From: Amorphophallus konjac
Lineage: Eukaryota > Streptophyta > Magnoliopsida > Alismatales > Araceae
Reading direction: 5' to 3'
DNA: 64,000 bases
NCBI GenBank assembly: GCA_022559845.1
Contig: CM040128.1
Coordinates: 72,727,247 to 72,791,246, forward strand
Position numbers and translations under genes: made by a program
Notes under the pieces: model-generated
The model's database searches: none
The model's input: only the letters and a program-made list of their open reading frames with translations
What the model was told of the DNA's origin: nothing
Part shown: positions 1-10,408 of the stretch, piece by piece
How positions within the stretch are numbered: the first letter of the stretch is position 1
Layout: every line of letters starts with the position of its first letter

Positions 1-1530
1 CGGCACCACCGACCGGCTGACCACCTGCACGGCTTCGAGTCCCACCTGGTGTTCCACCGGGCCTTGGACATCGTAAAGTGCCTAGCGTTCATCACCACTC
101 TTCGGGAGAACACCCGGGCATGGTTCGAGTCCCTGACGGTCGAGATAATCTCCTCCTTCCAGCAGCTCAAGAAACTGTTCATGGAGAACATTGTGGGCTG
201 CCGAAAGGTAGCCAAATCTGTAGTAACCCTGCTCGCCCTCAGGCAGTGGAAGGAAGTGGTGCTATGGGACTTCGTCTCTCGCTTCCACGCGGAGGCTCTC
301 CGGATCCCCCACCTCGACGTCGGCATCGCCACCACGGCACTCACTCAGGGGACGTGAGATCACATCCTCCGACGAGCGCTCGGAGTCGAGGCCCCAACGA
401 CCCTTCCAGATCTTCTCGCGCTAGCCCAGAAGTACATGCATTACGAGGAGAACACTGCGGCCCTACGCCGCGTGGTCGGGACCGACCAGCCCGACCGCAA
501 AAGAACCGCCGACCCACCGCGCGATGGTCGGAGCAAGCGAGAGCAGCGCGATGGAGACCACCGCGACCGCTCCAAGAAGGAAAGGGGCGGATATCGCCAC
601 TACACCCCGCTGACGGCCCCGCCCGACCAGATCTTGATGGAGATTCGTGAGGAGCCGTTCCTCAAGTGGCCCTCGCTGATGAAGTCAGATCCCAATTCGC
701 GGAGTAAGAAGAAGTACTACCAGTTCCATCGGGATCATGGCCATGACACCGCCTACTGCATCTACCTGAAGGATGCCATCGAGGACCTCGTACGTAGAGG
801 GCTCCTTGATAAGTTCATCGCCAAGGCCGCTGAGAGTCGACAGAAGACGCCTCCCCCGATCGACAACCAACCCAACGGAAAGGAGATCATGATGATCTCT
901 GGGGGACTCGCAGCCGAGGGAGATACCACGAGCAAAAGGCATCGGTACGCGACGGCCCTCAAAACGGCGGACCAGGGCGAAGGGACCCCGAGGGGACTGT
1001 CCCCCCCAGGCCACTTGGGAGACCCCATAGTTTTCTCCAAGGATGACCTTGAAGGCATCACGACGCCCCACTCCGATGCTTTGGTGGTTTCCTCCACCAT
1101 CAATCAATGTACTGTGCGACGCATTCTGGTGGATAATGGAAGCGGACCCGATGTTATTGCATACGACTGTCTAGTACTCATGGGAGTGAATGTATAACAA
1201 CTCGCGCCATTGCACACACCGCTATACGGATTCTCCGGCACTATTGTTCGTCTAGAAGGGCATATCACGCTCCCGATCACGTTCGATATGGCACCGAAAG
1301 AGGTTGCTTTCCTCACCGACTTTACTGTGGTCCGTGCAATGACAGGATAGAACGCCATCATCGGTCGAGTAATCCTCGGCACGCTTCGAGGCGTCCCTTC
1401 CTCCTACCACCAGAAGCTGAAATTCTCCACCCCTCATGGGGTAGGGGAAGTCCGGGGCGATCAACGGGAATCTAGGAGGTGCTACCTCATATCCACCCGC
1501 GACCAGCATCCCGAGGAGGCGCCATGCTAG
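1..1530 (+). pseudogene. gag: Tat-1 gag and protease, degenerate
   Basis: One frame is open from the window edge with stops at 355-357 (TGA), 1195-1197 (TAA), about 1348 (TAG) and 1528-1530. The capsid-like part (residues about 15-130 from the edge) has the TRAWFESL and ...WDFVSRFH... pattern of plant Retrotrans_gag proteins. Around 710-760 there is a zinc-knuckle-like stretch, FHRDHGHDTAYC, whose first Cys appears replaced by Tyr. The aspartic protease starts near 1115 with ILVDNGS, where retroelements normally have D-T/S-G-S/A. In the family the product packages element RNA, and the protease cleaves the polyprotein. A frameshift near 1630 separates this from the RT frame. At least two of the stops sit where Arg or Gln would be expected. 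Confidence 0.8.
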
Positions 1531-1637
1531 AAGAAGGCGAGGACCGAGGATCCAGGTCCGTGCACGACTGCTCCAGCTGAGGATCTATACCTCATCCAAG
1601 TCGGGGACGACCCAAGCCACTAAAGATCGGTGCTACT

Positions 1638-1952
1638 TTGTCCAAGCGGGATAAACAAGCATACACAAGCTTCCTCACAACCAATCAGGACGTGTTCGCT
1701 TGGTCCGAGGATGAGCTCCCCGGAATCCCCCCGGAAGTTAACACACACCAACTAAGGTTGGACCGCAACTGCCGCCCAGTGCAGCAACACCGAATACGAT
1801 GCAACCCCGAGCGACACTCCGTCATCAGGTAACAAGTGGGCGAGAAATTGCTATCAGGACTACTTCGGCCTACCCAGTACCCGGATTGGGTGGCTAACAT
1901 AGTCCTAGTCCCCAAGAGCAATGGGAAGTGGCGAATGTGCGTGGACAACACC
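1638..1952 (+). pseudogene. pol: Tat-1 reverse transcriptase, first segment
   Basis: This frame holds the linker before RT (DVFAWSEDELPGIPPEV is typical of Tat pol) and the N-terminal RT palm/fingers region, with WVANIVLVPKSNGKWRMCVD near 1890-1947. A TAA at 1830-1832 interrupts it. The segment stops abruptly at 1952, where a solo LTR starts. The next RT residues resume in phase at 3235. The last five bases, ACACC at 1948-1952, are the left copy of that insertion's TSD. Confidence 0.85.
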
Positions 1953-3229
1953 TGTAGACACGTCAAACTGACGCTATGTCAAGTAAATCTCATGTCACCG
2001 TGTGACGCCCCAAAGTGAACTTCAATATTGCTGTAATATGAAGTTTTTTCTATTTTTATGTGTTTTCTGTGATTTTCTTAGCATTTTTTTGGAATTAACG
2101 ACTTGACGTGGGACGTCTTTTAAATAACGGCTGAGCCTTGGGCGTCTCTTAATGAAAGGACGACCTTCGTCAGAGGCGTCAGTTTCTGGAATTTTACGTA
2201 TCCTAAAGAAATTGGAAAAGCAAGAATTGACGTCCCCCACAGGGTCGTTTATCAACTAACGCCCCTTGGTATAGGCGTCATTTCATGATTTTTTTTATTA
2301 AGGAAAGGATTTTGTTGCTAAAATTAAATCCCTGAATTGACGCCTTTGTCAAGGTCGTTATTTTAATTAATGCCGTAAGGCAGGTCGTCAATTTCAATTG
2401 ACACCCTTCCGCGAGTCGTCTTTTCCCTTTCCGTGTCCTGTTCGAACGACCCTTTTCTAGAGAGTTCCCTGCTCTGATTTGATCACTTGGTTGGATTAGG
2501 GAAGTAGAGGCCTCGCCGTAGATGAGTGTTGCAAGTTTTAATCCTACTAAATCTATGGTTTGTACCTTATAAATAGAGCCTCTGTTCTGCTCGCGCGAGA
2601 GGAGAGGGGAGATCTTTTTTTTACACAAAGAGACACACACAGAGGCACACCGATTGCTGCTGTTCGTTGCTTCTTCCTTCTCCCTGTTGCAGCAGCCGAT
2701 GGCCCCTCTATTTGGTTCTTTCCCTTTACTGTTGTCAGGAATAGCAGGGAATTATTGCATGTAGCTTGTTGCTCATCCCATCATTGTTCACCATCGTCCT
2801 TTACCACATAGTGGTTTGATTCATCATACGTCTAAGGTTTTAGTCTTTGCATCATATCTCCTCTCCCTAATTCTCTTAGGGGTTTTAAAAGGACTAAAAG
2901 GTGTGTTCTTCATGTTCATATTTCATTATCTTATTCTTATTGTGGATTGATACTACACTTGGCTAATCCTCTTCTATTTTGGTTGTTTGTGTTTTGTTTA
3001 AGGGTAATCAAGAAAGAGAAACTCCCTTCATCGGCCGGCCGATAGAAGGAAGAGGAGGAAAACCACAATCCATCCCGCATCACTTTTCTTAACAGGTATT
3101 CGTGATCATTCTCCTTTCCTTTTGAGGTAATCCCTCTGGCGATCACACTCCATTAGTAATCTCTTGCTCCTTTTCTTTTACTTAATAATTTCTTCTTAAT
3201 TTTTTGATGTCGGTGTGACACGGTTCACA
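1953..3229 (+). mobile_element. Solo LTR, family A, inserted in Tat-1 RT
   Basis: The 1,277-bp insert begins TGTAGACACG and ends GGTTCACA, with ACACC duplicated at 1948-1952 and 3230-3234. A TATA box, TATAAATA, lies at 2568-2575. Sequence around 3001-3110 (AAGGGTAATCAA, CTCCCTTC, GGCCGGCCG) resembles, in reverse complement, the LTRs at 32127-33828 and 50896-52549. They therefore look like one family, although this copy is shorter and divergent. Upstream of the TATA box, 2090-2440 carries repeated TAACG/CGTCA inverted units. There is no internal region, so it is a solo LTR left by LTR-LTR recombination. Confidence 0.88.
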
Positions 3230-3234
3230 ACACC

Positions 3235-3472
3235 GACCTCAATAAAGCCACGCCCAAGGACAGCTTCCCCATGCCACGAATCGACTAGCTGGTCGACGCC
3301 ACGGCCGGGCTCGAGATGCTAAGCTTCCTCGATGCCTATTAAGGGTACCATCAGATCAGCATGCACCAGCCCGACCAAGACAAGACCGCGTTCATCACCG
3401 ACCATGGCCTCTACTGCTACACTTGCATGCCGTTTGGGCTGAAGAACGCCGGAGCTACGTATCAACGCCTAG
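3235..3472 (+). pseudogene. pol: Tat-1 reverse transcriptase, second segment
   Basis: This short piece between two solo LTRs encodes the central RT: DLNKATPKDSFP, then FLDAY-stop-GYHQI, then the conserved MPFGLKNAGATYQR. Stops are TAG at 3286-3288 and TAA at 3340-3342. Both occur where the family usually has Gln (R-I-D-Q and Y-Q-G-Y-H-Q), consistent with C-to-T change. It joins the preceding segment in phase across the insertion at 1953-3229 and continues in phase at 5889. Confidence 0.87.
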
Positions 3473-5883
3473 TGATGGGGGCATCTCTCGCCCCTTATAT
3501 TTTCAAAACCCCGGTTGCCCGCCAGCATGGTTCCATTACGTCCGTCACATTTTTCTGAGTCAATTCATGTAATTTTCATATTTTCTTTGAGTCATAATTA
3601 TGTAATTTTTATTTTACTTGAGTCATGTCCCTAGCTCTTGTGTTTATTTCCCTAAGTTTGAGTGTCATTAGGTTGTTTAGTTAGCTATTGGGCCCAATTC
3701 ATTGGGCTTGGCCCAAGGGCATCCCCCTACCCCCTCGGTTATTTGTCATTGAGTCAATTGTCAGGGTCTTATTGTAAAATGTGGGTTACCTATATATAGG
3801 GCCCCATTCCCTTCATTTTGAACTAATGAATCAATGAATGAAAATTGTCATTTGAGAGTTCAAATTTCCTATTGGAGAGATTCCATTAGTTGGGTGAGAA
3901 ACCCTTGGGAGTGATTCCCCCTATCCCCCCTCTCTCTCTACCTCTCTCACTCTAATAAGTTATTTTCTCTCTCCTCCAATTTCTCTCTCTAAAACATGCA
4001 CCCCTTTCTCTCTCCTCCCCTCCCAACCACCTTTCTCTCTCTTCCCCCCCTCCAATAACTCATCCCCAACTCCCCACCAACCCACCTTAACTCCACCCCA
4101 GCCCCAAGGGAGATTCCACCACTCCCCACTCCACCCTCCAACCACCAACCACCCACTCCCCTTCCCCAAGCACCCTCTCATCTCCCAAGGGAGAATTCCC
4201 ACTCCCCAAGCCCCCTTTTACCTTCCCCACACACCTCTTCCCATCCCCCAAGACCAAAATTTAATCCCACCCTTAAACCCATTTTCAAATACCCTTTCCC
4301 TCTCACCCACCTTCCCAAATTCGTAGCTTCTCCTCCCACCACCTGTTAGACCCCCTTCTAGACCTCATTCTTCCCTTCCCCCACCTTGGAACACCCCCTC
4401 CTAGACCCTCTCACAGCCCGGGCTTTCCCCACACTCATCCACCCCCATTTCCCCTCCCATATACCCCATTCCCCCCGTTCATCTTCAACCTACAGTTCCC
4501 AGTTGCAGATCTGTAGAAGAGTAGCAGCTTTCAGAGGCAACCACGGTTTCCTCCGGATGTTTCTGAAGGATCAAGAGCCATCGTTGGAAGCATCTCCCAG
4601 TACTCTTCGCAACGGTGGTGGTCCCATCCCGTTCTGAGTTCGTGACCGCCCAAGGGAGTCATTCTTCCCCGACTGCACAAAGCCTCCCTGGCAGGAGACC
4701 AGAGCCAGAGTGGAAGCCCAACTGCGACGATCCTGCTTGGAATCTGATCGAGAGTTCTTCTTCAAAAAGCTTATACTACAAGTCTTCTGTCTTCTCCAAA
4801 AAGGAAAGCTCAATTTGGCGTCGGAACCAGGAGTTATTAGTTTTCTCCCCCGGGTGCGCGGTTCTGCTTCCCCACAGTCAGCACCGACCTCTCATCAGAG
4901 TTCAGGGCCCACCGGTCTTCTCCGACAACGTTTGGCTTCCTCACCAATTTTTCTTCGAAAGAGACCCGTCAAAGGTTCCAACGGCTCTGGCGGCACCTGA
5001 TTCTGAGTTCGGGAACGGTCGTGGCATCCTCTTCTTCCTGCTGTTGCAAACCTGAAGCTGTCAGAACCGAGGGTCTGCCACCCTGTTCAAGCCCCAACCC
5101 CGACCAGAAGTGGTTCCCAAAGAATTCAACAAAATTCAAGCATCATCCCGATCCAGCTACAAAGAATCTCCAAGTGGTCTCGTCTTCGGAAAAATTTTGG
5201 AGTGGCCACAGCATTGTGATAACCATCATTCAGTCCAGAAGCACAGACAGCGGACAGAACCGACGTTGGCTTCTTTGTTGATCGCTAGTACGGTGTCACC
5301 CCTCCCCGCTTGGCCGGCTGAAGGCCCCTCCCTGTGTGGAGGTAGTTTTGGATGTAATATCAGTTAACCCCCACCCCTAGATCCCCTCCCTTGCATGGGG
5401 TGTAGTGTTGTAACAATTTGAGCAGGTCATGCTACCCCGGCGCGGCGTGTGGGGAACCCACGCTTCCCCGCTCGCCCATGTCTCCGAGCAGGACCGATTT
5501 CTTCAAACCGGTCGAGTAAGTGCTCCGCTCCTAGCTCTATTTAGTGCTTGTTCTTTCTAATATTAGTTCATAAACTCCGCTGGCCATGAGAGTGAGAGCC
5601 CGATCCTTGAGCTCCTTGCTTCAAGAGATCACCGTGGGGTGAGGAGTGTAACCCGTGCCTTGGCACCTCGTCGGCTCCCTTCAATTGCGCTGCCATTACC
5701 CTTGGGAATTAACCTAGGCCTTGCTGGCCCTCTACCAGCAAGGGCCCAACCCTCACAACCTCTCCTTGGCATTTCCAAGCTATCCCGGGTCTTGGGTGAG
5801 CATTGGGTGAGCGGTCGCCATTATCGGTCCGTTTGAATTACAAATTGTGCTTGTTCATTTTGGTCCAAGGGTGTGTCACATCA
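3473..5883 (+). mobile_element. Solo LTR, family E, inserted in Tat-1 RT
   Basis: The 2,411-bp insert starts TGATGGGGGCATC and ends GTGTCACATCA, with CCTAG duplicated at 3468-3472 and 5884-5888. It shares long stretches with the LTR at 61337-63625: the TTGAGTCATGTCCCTAG region, the TATATATAGG box (3791-3800 here), the C/T-rich leader, the GGCTGAAGGCCCCTCCCTG stretch and the terminal CACATCA. It has no primer site or internal region. The interrupted RT codon is restored exactly when the insert and one TSD copy are ignored. Confidence 0.9.
3907..4480 (+). repeat. Long C/T-rich low-complexity tract in the family-E LTR leader
   Basis: About 570 bases downstream of the TATA box consist almost wholly of C and T with A interruptions. 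It starts as CTCTCTCTC and becomes CCCCAC- and CCTTCC-rich. The equivalent place in the other family-E LTR (about 61785-62290) has the same composition, so it is a conserved feature of the transcribed LTR and not random drift. Several apparent reading frames on the opposite strand here are products of the base composition. Confidence 0.75.
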
Positions 5884-5888
5884 CCTAG

Positions 5889-6927
5889 TCAACCATATGT
5901 TTGACTCACAGATCGGCCGCAACATGGAGGTCTACATCGACGGCATGCTCATGAAAAGCCTCCGAACAGCCGAGCACCTGCGCGACTTGGCTGAGACCTT
6001 CACTATGCTCAGAAGGTACAACATGAAACTCAACCCTGCTAAATGTGCGTTCGGGGTCCGGTCAGGCAAGTTCTTAGGGTTCCTCGTAACCCACCGAGGG
6101 ATCGAAGCTAACCCCAACTAGATCAAAGTAGTGTTGGAGATGGAGCGACCACGACAGGTGAGGGACGTACAATGTCTCACTGGACGCGTCGCCGCTCTGG
6201 CCCGGTTCTTATCCCGAGCTGCCGAACGATGTCTGCAGGAGTCATGAAGCCCGTCTACTATGTCAGCCGAGCGTTGCAAGGACCAGAATCCCGGTACTCG
6301 CGGAGTGAAAAGTTCACCCTTGCGTTGATTACGGCTGCTCGCAAGCTACGGCCATACTTCCTGGCTCACCCGATCGCTGTTCTCACCGACCAGCCCCTTC
6401 AGCAAATCTTGCAGAACCCGGATGCGTCCGAAAGAGTGGTTAAGTGGGCCATCGAGTTGGGAGAATTTGACATTAAGTTCCGACCGAAGACAGCGATCAA
6501 GGCCCAGGTGCTCGCAGATTTCGTCACCGAATGCACCCTACCCGCCGAGGATTCACCCGAGCAGACCTCAGGTCTCGCTTGGGAGCTATACGTCGACGGA
6601 TCCTCCTGCACCCTCGACAGCGGCGCGAGGTTGGTTTTACTCTCACTAGAGGGTATAGAGTTACAGTATGCCCTACGCTTCAATTTCCCAACCACGAACA
6701 ATGTGGCCGAGTACGAGGTGCTCCTTTCTGACTTACGCATGGCGAAACACCTGGGGGCTTCCAGCGTACGAGCGTACAGCGACTCCATGCTCGTCGCCAA
6801 CCAGGTCAGAGGGGAGTTCGAGGCCCAAGACCCCTCTATGACGAAGTATCTGGAGAAGGCCAAGGCAGCAGCGGGTGAGTTCGCCCACTTTGAAGTGGTC
6901 CACATCCCGCGTGAAGAGAATGTCTGA
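5889..6927 (+). pseudogene. pol: Tat-1 RT C-terminus, RNase H and second (archaeal-type) RNase H
   Basis: RT resumes with NHMFDSQIG and the catalytic block reads VYIDGMLMKS. The second Asp of the Y-x-D-D motif is replaced by Gly. A TAG lies at 6119-6121. Around 6230 the frame shifts and roughly 60 residues expected between the RT connection and RNase H are missing, including the region that normally carries the first RNase H Asp. The first RNase H continues with KPVYYVSRAL and LTDQPLQQIL. The second RNase H (6580-6920), with LYVDGSS, NNVAEYEVLL and YSDSMLVANQ, is diagnostic of the Tat lineage. The frame ends in TGA at 6925-6927, where Arg would be usual. Confidence 0.85.
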
Positions 6928-8295
6928 GAAGACGCCCTCTCCCGTTTGGCATCAGCCACTACAGTCTCCAGCTCGAGATCGATCCTGATAGAGGAATTGT
7001 CAACACCAAGCATAGATGATCCAACGCTCCAGGTAAACGCCATCGACTATGAACCCTCCTAGATGGATCCCCTGCTCAATTTCCTCCTCCGGCAACATCT
7101 CCCCAGCGATCACGTCGAAGCGCGGCGCACGCGGGTGAGAGCGGCCCATTTCACTCCGGTGGACGGCCTGCTATATCGCCGGTCCCTCTCAGCTCCTCTA
7201 CTCAAGCGTCTCTTCCCCACGGAAGCCAGCCAGGCCATCCAAGAAGTCCATGAAGGACTCTACGGAAGTCATGTGGGTGGGCGAGCACTTGCGAGGACGC
7301 TGATCCAACAAGGGTACTGGTGGCCCACCTTGCAGCAGGACTGCCTCACCTATGTTTGAAGGTGCCCCCAATGCCAAAAATACTCCCACCTACACCACCA
7401 ACCAGCGACACAGCTCCACGCCTTGACGGAGCCTCGCCCATTCGCTTGGTGGGGGATCGACATACTGGGACCTTTCCCTGAAGTGCAAGGAAGGAAGAAA
7501 TTCCTCATAATAGCTATAGACTACTTCACCAAATGGATCGAAGTCGAGCCATTGGGAAAGATAACAAGCAAGGCAGCTTGGAAGTTCGTGCTGTAGAACA
7601 TCATTTGCCGATTTGGGATCCTGAGGGCTCTCACAACCGACAATGGCAGATAGTTCGCGAGCACCGCCTTTCAGGAAAAGTGCTCGGAATTGGGGATCTG
7701 GAACCACTACACCTCAGTGGGACATCCCCAAGCCAATGGATTGGTGGAAAATGACAACCGAACTCTACTCCACGGCATCAAGACCCGCCTGGACCAAGTA
7801 GGCGATGCATGGATTGATTCAATCACCAGTATCCTATGGGCTCACCGGACCACCGCCAGAGCCGCCATCGGGGAGACGCCCTTCCATCTTGCGTATGGAG
7901 CTGAGGCAGTAGTCCTGGTGGAAGTATCCAACCCCTCGTTACGTGTGGGGCATTTTGATGAGGTCAGAAACAACCAAGCGATGCGAGAAAACCTGGACTT
8001 GCTTGAGGAAAGAAGAGCCAACGCCTTGATAAAACTTGCGGCATATCAGCAGAAGCTGGCGCAGTATTACAATACCCGGGTTAAGGAGCGACACTTCTTC
8101 CCCGGAGACCTGGTTCTATGGCGAGCAAGTGTGGCTGATCCGCGAGGAGCCACGGGAAAACTCGCACCCAACTGGGAAGGCCCATACCGGGTAGCAGAAG
8201 CACTCGACAAAGGACCGTACAGGCCAGTGACGCTTGGGGAGAGAGAGGTACCCAGGACGTGGAACTCTGTCAACCTCAGGAAATACTTCCAGTAA
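6928..8295 (+). pseudogene. pol: Tat-1 integrase
   Basis: This is the same frame as the RNase H part. The zinc-binding region reads H-EGLYGSH ... CPQCQK (about 7245-7380). The catalytic core has WGIDILGPF (7450-7476), TTDNG (about 7636-7650) and PQANGLVEND (about 7727-7756), giving D, D and E of the DDE triad. The C-terminus ends ...TWNSVNLRKYFQ, as in Tat integrases, with TAA at 8293-8295. Stops at 7357-7359 (TGA), 7594-7596 (TAG) and 7651-7653 (TAG) inactivate it. All three fall where Arg or Gln is usual. Confidence 0.88.
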
Positions 8296-8341
8296 AGCGT
8301 CACCAGCCGTACTCCACTAGGGTAAGTTGCCCGCAAACAGT

Positions 8342-8707
8342 GAAAAGGTAGTCTAAGGGCTCCCTAGAGGCGAGCACCGCTCCCGTTGAAAATAGAAAGG
8401 TAACCTACGGGTTTCCTAAGGTGAGCACTGCTCCCCTTGAAAACAACAAGGTAACATACGGGTTCCCTAGAGGCGAGCACTGCTCCCCTTGAAAACGAGA
8501 GGGTAGTCTAAGGGCTCCCTAGAGGCGAGCGCCGCTCCCCTTGAAAAATAGAAAGGTAACCTACGGGTTTCCTAGAGGCGAGCACTGCTTCCCTTGAAAA
8601 TAGAAAGGCAACCCACAGGTTTTCTAGAGGCGAGCACTACTCCCCTTGAAAACAACAAGGTAACCTATGAGTTTTATAGAGGCGAGCACCGCTCCCCTCG
8701 AAAATGA
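8342..8707 (+). repeat. 52-bp tandem repeat array, about 7 copies
   Basis: Seven consecutive copies of a roughly 52-bp unit are visible. Each has the landmarks GGTAACCTACGGGTTTCCTA, GAGGCGAGCACTGCTCC and CTTGAAAA. A decayed eighth start lies near 8708. The copies differ by several substitutions each. The array sits directly after the integrase stop, the usual place for tandem repeats in Tat 3' untranslated regions. Confidence 0.9.
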
Positions 8708-8709
8708 AA

Positions 8710-10408
8710 TAGCGACCTAAGGGTCTTGGCAGAGGACACGAGCACCATGGAAGACGAGTACGGAGGATCACCCAGAGAAGCACGCAAAAGAACTCCAGTA
8801 AAAGGTACACATTAATGTTGGCTCAGAATAAAAGAATTTATATTTCTTTAGTCAAAATACAAGCTGCTAGAAAATTGGGAAAGTACCCTTACACGGGCCA
8901 GATATAAGTACATGGTGGAGCAAAAGTGATCAACGATGGCGAGGAATGACTCCAACAACTTGCTTCCCAGGCACCATCCTCTATCGACAATCATGCTAAA
9001 TCTTCAAGCAAGCGTAGGTACCTAGTTTTTGTTCTGTGGAAGGGTACCCACGGAGAAGCCTTCTATGCTAGAGAAGAGGGACAAAGCCCTCAAGCCAACA
9101 AAGGGCTTCACTCGTAGAAGGCCCGCAGGAGGAAAACCGGGCCAGTAGCTCTGGCCGCCCGCGCTCGGAAGAAGACCAGCAAGCTCCACCCGTTACAGGG
9201 AACCAACAGGCCCACCCAAGCCAACGGGCGACAGCGGTACTACGAGGCCAACTCATTAGGAAGGCCACCTCAGCGTATTGGTCATGCCTGCAAACTGAGG
9301 AGCCCACTGCCGTCGTCCAAGCTGCACGGCCAGGCCCACCGAGTGGAAGAATGGAAAATAGATTCCACCCTTCCTTACGATCCTTCCTACTAGAAAGTAG
9401 GAAGATGTTCCAACAACGAGGAGCATCTCACCAAGCACCTGCAAGAAGCAAACAACGGTCATGCACCGCGAAGATGAGCAAGAAGGAGATAGCTAAAGTC
9501 TGGAAGACAGCTCTACCCTGACTCTTCTCGTCCCGTCAAGGACGGATCCTATCCGACTCAAGAAGCAGGACTCCCCTGCCAGCGTACAAGCGGTTAACCT
9601 TCTCTAAGGCCTCCCGCCAGCCGTCCAGGTACCCGAGCCTGTACTACTCAGAGGCCGGACCACCCTCTCCAGGCTCAGGCCACGGCCGCCAGGGTGCCGG
9701 TGTGGGGTTCCTCCGGAGGAGCAAAGGTTGACGGTGAATCGGCTGAAATTCATCATCCGACGAAGTACCAGACTCTCCTGAGGACATTCTCGGTAGAGCC
9801 TACCTACTACGATTCGTTAGCGCAAGACGACCGCTGGAACGCTGCGTAAGACCACTATTTATAGTGGGAGACTAAGTCCCCAGAAGCATGAGGACTCCTA
9901 CCGCCTCAATCCAATCCGTGGAACTTGAAGCGACGGATCCCGAAAGTCGCGCTTCATCAGAAGCCCTCATCAAGGACGCCGTTTCGTATCCCCAGAGGAT
10001 CTCACGATGGTTCAGAGGAAGGAAGTACACAATAGAAATCTCAAATATTTGCAAATAAAAGAAGGAAAGCCTTTCATTTCCAAAAAAAGGAGAAATTACA
10101 AAGAGAGGCTACTGCCTCGGAAAGCACAGGAAAAAGAAAGGAAAAGACAACGAGGGGCATCCTCTCAAGGACTTGCCCCGGTTACATCATCACGTGCCCT
10201 GAGCTCAGCAGGCGCACGCACATCAGCGGCACTAGGAGGAGGTGGCTCGTCACTCAAGTCCACCATGACAGCATTGACGGGCGCCCACTCGCCCGCACTC
10301 GACACTGACTGCTCGGCGCCCGCCCCCAAGGGGTCGGGCCCATCTTCTTCGTCCTCGGCCCCCGAGCCATAGGGATCTGGAGGAGGAGAGAGGACAGAAG
10401 CCTCGAGG
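8710..10408. other. Tat-1 3' noncoding region
   Basis: These 1.7 kb lie between the tandem array and the 3' end of the antisense gene. Short frames occur on both strands but none shows a recognisable motif. I see no TSD, LTR end or RNA gene in it. Confidence 0.6.

Noticed and set aside
3960..4202. 80-codon minus-strand frame rich in Gly and Trp
   Set aside because: It is the translation of the C/T-rich low-complexity tract in the family-E LTR, and equivalent frames appear near 61832-62211.
6399..7043. 214-codon frame on the minus strand
   Set aside because: It lies opposite the Tat-1 RNase H domains in a GC-rich region; it has no motif and is a shadow of the sense coding frame.
8342..8707. 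Possible CRISPR array
   Set aside because: The repeats are contiguous 52-bp units without spacers, in a plant retrotransposon.
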